DNA of 5,572 nucleotides, from NCBI GenBank assembly GCA_020846105.1, contig JADLEN010000334.1, positions 1-5,572 of the forward strand, written 5' to 3'. Source of the DNA: Chitinophagaceae bacterium. GTDB taxonomy: Bacteria > Bacteroidota > Bacteroidia > Chitinophagales > Chitinophagaceae. The translations under genes and the position numbers were made by a program. This document shows, piece by piece, positions 1-5,572 of the stretch (its first letter is position 1; each line of letters begins with the position of its first letter). The notes beneath the pieces were generated by a model. The model worked only from the letters and a program-made list of their open reading frames with translations. It made no database searches and had not been told where the DNA came from.

Positions 1-1155
1 ACCTCTGGTCTAGGGAAAGGTGGCGCATTATTTTTCGGATCTAATCCAGCCCCAATAACAGGAGGCATCAAATCCTTCAAAATGGGTGCGGCTATTTTTG
101 AGGGTAACGAGGCAGAAGAAGGAGGTGCTATTTATTGCGAGGATAGCAGCATCAAGCTAGAGTTTAATGGTACTGTTTTCCGTGGCAATAAAGCGGGCAA
201 AGGCGGCGCTATCTATACCAATGGTAGTTTGGATATTAAAAATGCCAACTTCTATGATAACATTGCCGATACTGCCAATTCTATCTATATCCATAGCAAA
301 ATGGGCGGTACCGCAGCACCCTATATTAATGTAGAAAACACGCGTTTTTACAATCCATCCAAGCCTGCCAACAAACAAAACCACATATTTGCTACCTATA
401 GCCCTAGTACGGCTATAGCCCCCGTTATCATCTTCAACAGCAATTGGTGGGGCAAAAGCGATACCATAGGTGTGCTGCGCGAGACTCCAAAAGGGCTTGT
501 TGCCCTAGGTTATTGGGCAGTTGCCAATTGGAGTATCAAAAATGGCTTGCCCGTTGTGAAAGCAGATACCACCTTTCCGGTAGCGGCAGCCATCAAATAC
601 AACCACGGCTTGGCTTTCCCTGCCAATAGTTTTAGGGTGCTACAAGGCACTTTTACGGCAGATACAGGCACTTTTACACCAGTTACCGCAAGCATCAACA
701 GTAGCAATGTGGTGAGTAGTACTTACAAAACATTCAAAGACACATCCAGCAAAAGTGCTACGGCAGATATTGTAGCTTGGATAGATGCCGATACCTTCCG
801 CCAATCACAAATAGTATGGAGTATCGATACCCTAAATGATGCCAGCAATATTGCAGAAACTAAGCTGGAGCAAATATTAGTATATCCCAACCCTGCCAGC
901 GATGTGCTCAATATCCAAGGCGCGGGGCTAGGCAGCCATATTGCACTCTACAATATGATGGGTAAGGCTTTGCTGGATTTTGAGGTGTCGCAGCCAGGCA
1001 ATAGTTTTGGCTTTACGAATACAGGCCAAGCAATGTTTGTGCAAAAGGCAGACAAATCGGTATTGAGTATCGGTCATCTGCCCAAAGGCCAATACCTGCT
1101 GCAAGTCACAAGGCCCGATGGGCGAAAAGGCATTGCTAAAATAAGCAAAGAGTAA
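1..1155 (+). CDS. Secreted beta-helix (GGAI-repeat) surface protein with T9SS type A sorting domain, 5'-partial
   Basis: The frame is open from base 1, so the start and signal peptide lie upstream of the window; the ATG at 82 is an internal methionine inside the repeats. Of the 384 visible residues, about 1-97 carry repeats in which an FxxN motif is followed by GGAI or a variant, like the repeats of polymorphic outer-membrane proteins and other right-handed beta-helices. An SNWWG motif near residue 146 resembles the NWWG that often closes such helices. Residues about 180-275 are Thr/Ser-rich and look like an Ig-type beta-sandwich (weak inference). Residues 292-384 form a T9SS type A sorting domain: ILVYPNPASDVLNI, then LYNMMGK and the final LPKGQYLLQV strand. 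Such domains direct export across the outer membrane and are normally removed or exchanged for a surface anchor. The role is unknown; adhesin or structural surface protein is a guess. The gene ends in a strong hairpin. Confidence 0.9.
   Translation, partial: TSGLGKGGALFFGSNPAPITGGIKSFKMGAAIFEGNEAEEGGAIYCEDSSIKLEFNGTVFRGNKAGKGGAIYTNGSLDIKNANFYDNIADTANSIYIHSKMGGTAAPYINVENTRFYNPSKPANKQNHIFATYSPSTAIAPVIIFNSNWWGKSDTIGVLRETPKGLVALGYWAVANWSIKNGLPVVKADTTFPVAAAIKYNHGLAFPANSFRVLQGTFTADTGTFTPVTASINSSNVVSSTYKTFKDTSSKSATADIVAWIDADTFRQSQIVWSIDTLNDASNIAETKLEQILVYPNPASDVLNIQGAGLGSHIALYNMMGKALLDFEVSQPGNSFGFTNTGQAMFVQKADKSVLSIGHLPKGQYLLQVTRPDGRKGIAKISKE
13..291 (+). repeat. GGAI / FxxN beta-helix protein repeats
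   Basis: Degenerate coding repeats are visible in translation: GKGGALFF (from base 13), FEGNEAEEGGAIY (97-135), FRGNKAGKGGAIY (178-216) and a decayed copy FYDNIADTANSIY (250-288). The last three start 27 and 24 residues apart, which fits one or more beta-helix coils per repeat. At the DNA level only short words are shared, so these are old protein repeats and not a recent tandem duplication. More copies probably lie upstream of the window. Confidence 0.75.
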
Positions 1156-1198
1156 AAAAGGAAAGGCTATTTGTCGGTACAAATAGCCTTTCCTTTTT
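1155..1198. terminator. Bidirectional intrinsic terminator between convergent genes
   Basis: A perfect 20-bp inverted repeat (arms 1155-1174 and 1179-1198) encloses the 4-base loop CGGT. The outer ends are AAAAA on the left and TTTTT on the right, so on either strand the hairpin transcript ends in a U run. The left arm begins on the last A of the stop codon of the rightward gene, and the leftward peptidase gene ends 27 bases beyond the right arm. One element can therefore terminate both genes. Confidence 0.9.
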
Positions 1199-1225
1199 GA
1201 AAGTTTACGTATTAATGATTAGGAA

Positions 1226-3388
1226 TTAGTCTTTTGGTTTTTCTGCAAACCTCATTTCATTGAGTAGCCATCCTGCACCACCTAGTTTTTCGACAATAAA
1301 AAGTGTGTAGCGAATGTCTAATGAAATGTTGCGGCACCAGTGTTCATCAAAATAATAATCGCTCATAGTGCCTTCCCATACGCGGTCAAAGTTGGTGCCG
1401 ATAAGCTCGCCTTTGGCATTGAGCACTGGGCTGCCCGAGTTGCCACCAGAAGTATGGTTGTCGGCAATAAAAGCCAGTGGTACCGTGCCATTCACCGCCC
1501 AGCGACCATAATCTTTTTTGCTTTGCAAATTCAGTAATTTTTCTGGTGCATTGAATTCTGCGACATCAGCATTGTGCTTGGCTACAGCCTCGTCTACATT
1601 GGTTTGGTAGGCGTAGGTTGCAGGGCCATCGGGGTCTATACCTTTTACCTTTCCGTAAGCTATGCGCAGGGTGCTGTTGGCATCGGGGTAGAGGTCTTTG
1701 TATTTGTTTTGCAGCATCTGCGCTTTCATGTAAAGCCTGTTGTAGCGCGTAAGACTGTCTTGGTAGGCCATAAGTGTAGGCACTACTTTTTGGTTGCGAA
1801 TATTGATGATCTCGTTATAAATTTTCCAGGCTGGGTCGTTAAGGATTTGTTCTTTTGTAAGCCCATTAAGTTTTTGAGCGTTGCTAGCAGCAGCGTTGTT
1901 AAAAACATAAGTTGCCCATTCTTTGTAAGAATTTCCATTTCTTGCAAGTTCGTCTTTGTAATATTTTGGCACAAAAGCTTTGCCTTTTTCTACAAACAGG
2001 GGCATCAATGTTTCGAAAACTGCTTTGTCGGTGGTGGCATCATAATTTTTGTAAAAACCAGTTGCGCTTTTTACTATTTTGGCAATAGAATCTTTGCTTT
2101 GTTGCTCGGTCAATGGTGCATTCATTACTTGCAATATTTTATCAAGCACAGCAGACTGGGCTATTAATTCTATTCCTAAAACAGATTCCCGTATGTATTC
2201 ATTGGCTGCTAAAGTAGCGTCATTTGCAGTGCTCATTACTTGTATTTTGAACAATAAATTTTTGGCAAATTCAGGGGCATCGGCACTAGTGTTGGCCCAA
2301 GATTCGAACGCTTTTTCTTCCGTTTTTTTCTTTGCTACAGCATTGTTAAGTTTAAGTCCTTTTACTTCTCCTTGCCATTTTTTCCAGCCGTTGGCCACGC
2401 CTGCGCGTTTCGATGTGTATTTTAAAAACACCGCTCTATCTTGTTGCATGCGTGAAGTCCAAGCGGCAAGTTTTTTTGTTCTAGCTTCTATTCTTATTGG
2501 GTCAATGATATTCACTACTTGCTCCAATTCCATAGAAGAAATATATTCTTGGGTACGGCCAGGAAAGCCGTACACTAGCGTAAAGTCTCCTTCTTTGTAT
2601 CCATTAGCATTAATGGTAAGAAAGGTTTTAGTTTCGTAAGGGCGGTTTTTGGTGTTGTATTTTGCCGCTTTATTATTGCTATCGGCATAGATTCTAAACA
2701 TGCTAAAATCACCTGTGTGTCTTGGCCAGCTCCAGTTGTCGGTATCGCCACCAAATTGGCCAATACCGTTGGGCGGAAAGCCTACTAGACGTAAATCTTC
2801 GAAGGTTTCTGTGATAATAACCCAGTATTGATTGCCATTGGCAAATGCCTTGATAGCAGCGTCCATTTTACGTGTGTATCTGAACCCATTTTCTAGATGT
2901 TTTATTCTCACACTTATAACACTATCGCGCTGGCTGTCGCGCATTTCATCGTTAATGCCAATGAGTACCCGTTCGGTAACATTTTCCATTTCACGTATAA
3001 AAGTGACCTTGAGTCCTGGACACGGCAATTCTTGCCCCTTATTCATTGCCCAAAATCCCTTTGCAAAATAATCGGTTTCAGGTGTGGCAAGGCCTTGCAC
3101 AGTGCCGTATCCGCAATGGTGGTTGGTGAGTAGCAAGCCTTGTCCGGAGATAATTTCACCAGTGCAGCCTCCTCCAAAATGTACCACAGCATTGTTGAGC
3201 CCCGTTCCTGTACTGTTATAAAGTTTTTCTACAGGAATTTGTAGGCCCGCGGCAATGATGTCATTGGGCGATTTTACTAATGCTGGCGGCACTTTCATGC
3301 CTTCTTTAGCAGCTGCTCTTTGCTGCGGAATCATCATACAGCCCCAAATGCTCAAAATAAGGCTTGCTTTTTTTGTGTTTAATTGCAT
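1226..3388 (-). CDS. S46 family dipeptidyl-peptidase, DPP11-like (Asp/Glu-specific)
   Basis: This is a 720-residue serine exopeptidase predicted to remove dipeptides from oligopeptide N-termini. The chymotrypsin-like fold is split. The N-terminal part has GGGCTGE, TNHHCGYG (catalytic His91) and GGDTDNWSWPRHTGDFSMF (Asp227). A long helical, Lys/Glu-rich insert covers roughly residues 290-580. The C-terminal part has GGNSGSPV (Ser651) and NFDRVWEG. Cys75 and Cys92 could form the usual disulfide beside the active site. Arg669, 18 residues after the serine, matches the Arg that gives Porphyromonas DPP11 its Asp/Glu preference; DPP7 enzymes have Gly there. Length equals that of DPP11. Residues 1-27 look like a Sec signal peptide, with cleavage near AAA, and there is no T9SS domain, so a periplasmic site is likely. 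No alternative start exists before the upstream in-frame stop (codon at 3455-3457). There is no Shine-Dalgarno sequence. Oddity: the usual EGMW after the signal peptide reads EGMK. Confidence 0.95.
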   Translation of the reverse strand: MQLNTKKASLILSIWGCMMIPQQRAAAKEGMKVPPALVKSPNDIIAAGLQIPVEKLYNSTGTGLNNAVVHFGGGCTGEIISGQGLLLTNHHCGYGTVQGLATPETDYFAKGFWAMNKGQELPCPGLKVTFIREMENVTERVLIGINDEMRDSQRDSVISVRIKHLENGFRYTRKMDAAIKAFANGNQYWVIITETFEDLRLVGFPPNGIGQFGGDTDNWSWPRHTGDFSMFRIYADSNNKAAKYNTKNRPYETKTFLTINANGYKEGDFTLVYGFPGRTQEYISSMELEQVVNIIDPIRIEARTKKLAAWTSRMQQDRAVFLKYTSKRAGVANGWKKWQGEVKGLKLNNAVAKKKTEEKAFESWANTSADAPEFAKNLLFKIQVMSTANDATLAANEYIRESVLGIELIAQSAVLDKILQVMNAPLTEQQSKDSIAKIVKSATGFYKNYDATTDKAVFETLMPLFVEKGKAFVPKYYKDELARNGNSYKEWATYVFNNAAASNAQKLNGLTKEQILNDPAWKIYNEIINIRNQKVVPTLMAYQDSLTRYNRLYMKAQMLQNKYKDLYPDANSTLRIAYGKVKGIDPDGPATYAYQTNVDEAVAKHNADVAEFNAPEKLLNLQSKKDYGRWAVNGTVPLAFIADNHTSGGNSGSPVLNAKGELIGTNFDRVWEGTMSDYYFDEHWCRNISLDIRYTLFIVEKLGGAGWLLNEMRFAEKPKD

Positions 3389-3423
3389 AATATTGTCTTT
3401 AATTTCGGTTAAAGAAAATAAAA

Positions 3424-3488
3424 ATTCTCGATTGTTATGAAAATTTTGGCATAATTATTACATTAGCGAAATATTTGCCGTCGAGAAT
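3424..3488. repeat. 8-bp inverted repeat bracketing the divergent-region promoter
   Basis: ATTCTCGA at 3424-3431 has its exact reverse complement TCGAGAAT at 3481-3488, separated by 49 bases. The arms lie just outside the predicted rightward promoter, and the right arm covers the expected transcription start. Paired operator half-sites are possible, but an 8-bp match in an AT-rich 125-base region can occur by chance. Confidence 0.35.
3445..3477 (+). promoter_or_regulatory. Predicted Bacteroidota-type promoter (-33 TTTG / -7 TAnnTTTG)
   Basis: TTTG at 3445-3448 is followed, after a 21-base spacer, by AATATTTG at 3470-3477. This matches five of the six fixed bases of the Bacteroidota -7 element TAnnTTTG, with spacing at the upper end of the known 19-21 range. 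Transcription would start near 3484, leaving a leader of about 30 bases with an A7 run (3494-3500) and no Shine-Dalgarno sequence before the ATG at 3514. I found no equally good promoter for the leftward peptidase gene. Confidence 0.55.
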
Positions 3489-3513
3489 CAAGTAAAAAAA
3501 CTACTTTCAGAGT

Positions 3514-5547
3514 ATGAGAAGATGCCTTATCCTTACTGTTTTGCTCATCGTAGCTCAGCTTAATGGACTATTTGCCCAGACTACTTTTGTCGCACCAGAC
3601 ACGGTGTGTATTAGACAACCTATAACGATGTATCCCACTGATACCACGGATGGTTCTTATTATTGGAGCTTCTGTTCGGGGTATATGATGGACAGGCCCG
3701 TAGGAAAACTTTTAGGTTCTACTTTCGGTATTGTTGATGCTTCTGATATTGAGATTGGAAAAGACAACAGTGGAAATTATTATGGTTTTGTAATTAACAG
3801 AGCGATACCAGAATTTGTAAGATTGGATTTTGGAAATTCACTTTCCAACATACCTACGCACACAAGCCTAGGTAATCTCGGAGGAACAATAAGCTTAGAT
3901 GCAAACGGTTTGTTTTTGATGAAAGTTGGCAACAACCACGTAATGTTTGTTGTTGGTGGATCTACAATTGCCAATTCCTCTATTTCACGTTTAGATTTTG
4001 GTACATCATTGGGTAGCAAACCCAACTGTGTGAATATGGGAAATCTTGGCGGTTTGCTTAATGGCCCACGTGGTTTTTTCGCTGCTAAAGAAGGTCCTTA
4101 TTGGTTTGGTTTTGTGGCAAACGCATTGGATGGCAAATTGATTCGTTTTGATTTCGGAACTAATATTTCTAATACCCCGAATCCAATTGATGTTGGCAAT
4201 CCTTCTGGCGCTTTTGGCGACCCAAGCGATATGGCTGCCATCCGCGATAACATAGGCGATTGGCATATTTTTGTTACCAACTTTGCTGCAAACAATATTG
4301 TACACGTAGGTTTCGGTAGTTCATTAGCTTCTATACCCGCAGCATCAATATTGCCTACAAATCTTGCCAATCTTTTTAACCCTTCAAGTATCATTCTTGC
4401 AAAAGAGTGTGGTGTAGACTATGCATTTGTAACTAATGCTACAAGCAATAATTTTGTCAGACTTGCCTTTTCTGATTTGCCAACCTTGACATTCCAAGAG
4501 CAAAATTATACTTTCATGACAGGTCTTAAATCTTCTTTGGGTTTATCACATTTCATCAGAGAGAAAGACAATATTTATGCATTTTCTGTTAATGGAGACG
4601 GATCTTTAGGGTCTATAAACTTTGCCAACTGTAATAGTTCTATAAGCACCTTGCGCAACTCTGCAGAAAAATTTCCACCTGCGTTTTCTTATCACCAACC
4701 CGGTAGATACAGTGTGTTTTTGAGCAAAAATGAAGGAACTCCAGAAATGTCTATGGAGTGCCATGTAATAACTGCGCTACCAATACCTGCCATCACAATA
4801 GTTGACGACACTTTGGTGTGCCAAGGAGATACGGCTACACTATTTGGTATTGCTTTCGGCACAGATACGCTACGTTGGATGCCCAATTATAACATTACCC
4901 AAATCGAAACATTGTCTGATGGTTTCTTTACAAAAGTAGCCCCAGACTATTCAAGACCTTACCACTTTATAGCTATTTACCCAAATGGTTGCATCGTAGA
5001 TTCTCCAATAGTAGTAACGGTAAATAAAGTAAATGCAGATGCGGGTATTGACAGGGTAATAGGCGATGGCGCTCGAACAGTTGTAGGGGGCCCAATGACT
5101 TCAGAAGGTTCAAACTTCAGATATGAATGGACGCCAACAAATTTCTTGGACAATCCGCTTGCACCCAACCCAACCTCTAATCCTTTATATGACATAGCCT
5201 ACTCGCTAAAGGTTACTAATACTTTTGGTTGTGTTTCAACAGACACTGTGGTTATTAAAGTGTCTTGTGAAGATGTCAATCTGCCCAACGCATTTACTCC
5301 AGAAGATCATAGCACAAACAATGATTATTTTGGATTGAAAAATAAAAATATTGTCCAGTTAAATTATTTTAGAATTTTTGACCGCTGGGGCAAAGAAGTG
5401 TTTAGCACAACTGATATTTCAGAGCAATGGAACGGTCAGTTCGAAGGTGTAGATTGCCCATATGGTGTGTATGTTTGGACCGTTAATGGATTCTGTTCAT
5501 CTGGTAAGCCAGTAGCCAAATCGGGGAATGTGACCTTACTAAGATAA
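3514..5547 (+). CDS. T9SS type B (gliding motility-associated C-terminal, CHU_C) surface protein with beta-propeller and PKD/Ig-like modules
   Basis: This 677-residue exported protein has unknown function. The start is fixed by an in-frame TAA at 3493-3495 with only this ATG after it. Residues 1-22 are a Sec signal peptide (RR, a hydrophobic stretch, then LFAQ). Residues 25-55 look like the first half of a PKD/Ig-like domain (DTVCIRQP, then YYWSFCSG). Residues 67-373 hold about six repeats resembling a beta-propeller (FVxN then RLDFGxSL). Residues 386-421 look like the missing PKD half (FSYHQPGRYSVFL). Two more Ig-like modules follow: 424-505 (LVCQGDTATL, NGCIVDS) and 507-584 (AGIDR, YEWTP, FGCVSTDTVVI). 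The end, 586-677, is the type B sorting domain: LPNAFTP, YFRIFDRWGKEVF, WNGQ, CPYGVYVWTV, then GNVTLLR. T9SS should place it on the surface or outside the cell. The name of the family reflects the sorting domain and does not show a motility role. Hand counts of sample lines suggest lower GC than the first gene. No terminator is visible in the 25 bases after the stop. Confidence 0.93.
   Translation: MRRCLILTVLLIVAQLNGLFAQTTFVAPDTVCIRQPITMYPTDTTDGSYYWSFCSGYMMDRPVGKLLGSTFGIVDASDIEIGKDNSGNYYGFVINRAIPEFVRLDFGNSLSNIPTHTSLGNLGGTISLDANGLFLMKVGNNHVMFVVGGSTIANSSISRLDFGTSLGSKPNCVNMGNLGGLLNGPRGFFAAKEGPYWFGFVANALDGKLIRFDFGTNISNTPNPIDVGNPSGAFGDPSDMAAIRDNIGDWHIFVTNFAANNIVHVGFGSSLASIPAASILPTNLANLFNPSSIILAKECGVDYAFVTNATSNNFVRLAFSDLPTLTFQEQNYTFMTGLKSSLGLSHFIREKDNIYAFSVNGDGSLGSINFANCNSSISTLRNSAEKFPPAFSYHQPGRYSVFLSKNEGTPEMSMECHVITALPIPAITIVDDTLVCQGDTATLFGIAFGTDTLRWMPNYNITQIETLSDGFFTKVAPDYSRPYHFIAIYPNGCIVDSPIVVTVNKVNADAGIDRVIGDGARTVVGGPMTSEGSNFRYEWTPTNFLDNPLAPNPTSNPLYDIAYSLKVTNTFGCVSTDTVVIKVSCEDVNLPNAFTPEDHSTNNDYFGLKNKNIVQLNYFRIFDRWGKEVFSTTDISEQWNGQFEGVDCPYGVYVWTVNGFCSSGKPVAKSGNVTLLR
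3712..4632 (+). repeat. Six-fold beta-propeller-like protein repeat with split last blade
   Basis: Units of about 52-54 residues begin near codons 3772, 3934, 4096, 4258, 4414 and 4570. Shared features are an aromatic residue then FVxN (YYGFVIN, WFGFVAN, WHIFVTN, DYAFVTN), then a strand ending in FG (RLDFGNSL, RLDFGTSL, RFDFGTNI, HVGFGSSL), a Pro, and GNLGG or similar. The sixth copy is only a half (IYAFSVN to SINFANC). Its missing half resembles the segment at residues 67-86 before the first full unit, as expected if the two ends close a ring. The fold is inferred from repeat pattern and length only. Confidence 0.6.
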
Positions 5548-5572
5548 ACAAATTAGTAGCAATTATTACCCA

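Noticed and set aside
411..420. Perfect 10-bp palindrome GGCTATAGCC, with a CTATAGCCC direct repeat beside it
   Set aside because: It lies inside coding sequence, has no second partner element, and is small enough to arise by chance.
82..1155. A complete gene starting at the ATG at 82
   Set aside because: The same frame is open back to base 1 and encodes another repeat copy (GKGGALFF), so the ATG is internal and the gene is cut by the window edge.
1574..2167. A 197-codon open frame antisense to the peptidase gene
   Set aside because: The translation is low in charge, rich in Val/Phe/Cys and has no recognisable motif. It lies wholly opposite a well-conserved S46 coding region, so it is a shadow frame.
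2324..2337. A7 run in the peptidase gene (KKKT) as a possible frameshift site
   Set aside because: The main frame continues intact through conserved S46 sequence, and no overlapping frame with a plausible product follows.
3325..3388. Lipoprotein signal in the peptidase (Cys17 in SIWGC)
   Set aside because: Trp at -2 does not fit a lipobox and the hydrophobic stretch before the Cys is short. A cut near AAA (residues 25-27), just before the conserved EGM start, fits better.
1..5572. CRISPR arrays, tRNA/rRNA genes, insertion sequences, phage or defence genes
   Set aside because: Nearly all bases are accounted for by three coding regions. No regular DNA repeats, cloverleaf sequences, transposase motifs or terminal inverted repeats were seen.

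Overview
The window looks like ordinary chromosomal sequence from a member of the Bacteroidota (Bacteroidetes), probably a free-living Chitinophagales/Sphingobacteriales-type organism, although the order cannot be fixed from this sequence. The evidence is two proteins ending in the two known type IX secretion system (T9SS) sorting domains (type A and type B/CHU_C), an S46 dipeptidyl-peptidase, a -33/-7 promoter of the Bacteroidota type, and gene starts without Shine-Dalgarno sequences.

Layout: (1) 1-1155, plus strand: the 3' part of a gene whose start lies outside the window. It encodes a secreted surface protein with a beta-helix of GGAI/FxxN repeats, a beta-sandwich-like segment and a T9SS type A sorting domain. 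(2) 1155-1198: a perfect 20-bp hairpin with A/T-rich outer ends, which can terminate both convergent genes. (3) 1226-3388, minus strand: a complete S46 serine peptidase of 720 residues with an intact His91/Asp227/Ser651 triad. Arg669 in the S1 region points to the Asp/Glu-specific DPP11 subtype. (4) 3389-3513: a short divergent intergenic region with a good promoter for the rightward gene and an 8-bp inverted repeat that brackets it. (5) 3514-5547, plus strand: a complete 677-residue secreted protein. It has a signal peptide, a PKD-like domain apparently interrupted by a six-fold beta-propeller repeat, two more Ig-like modules and a T9SS type B (gliding motility-associated) C-terminal domain.

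Functionally, all three products are exported. The two flanking proteins are predicted to be secreted or attached at the cell surface through the T9SS. The peptidase has only a Sec signal and no T9SS domain, so it most likely works in the periplasm, cutting acidic dipeptides from the N-termini of imported oligopeptides. Nothing shows that the three genes form one operon or pathway: the orientations are convergent, then divergent, so each is transcribed separately. I see no RNA genes, CRISPR arrays, insertion sequences, phage genes or defence genes. The most interesting feature is the nested domain architecture of the last protein.
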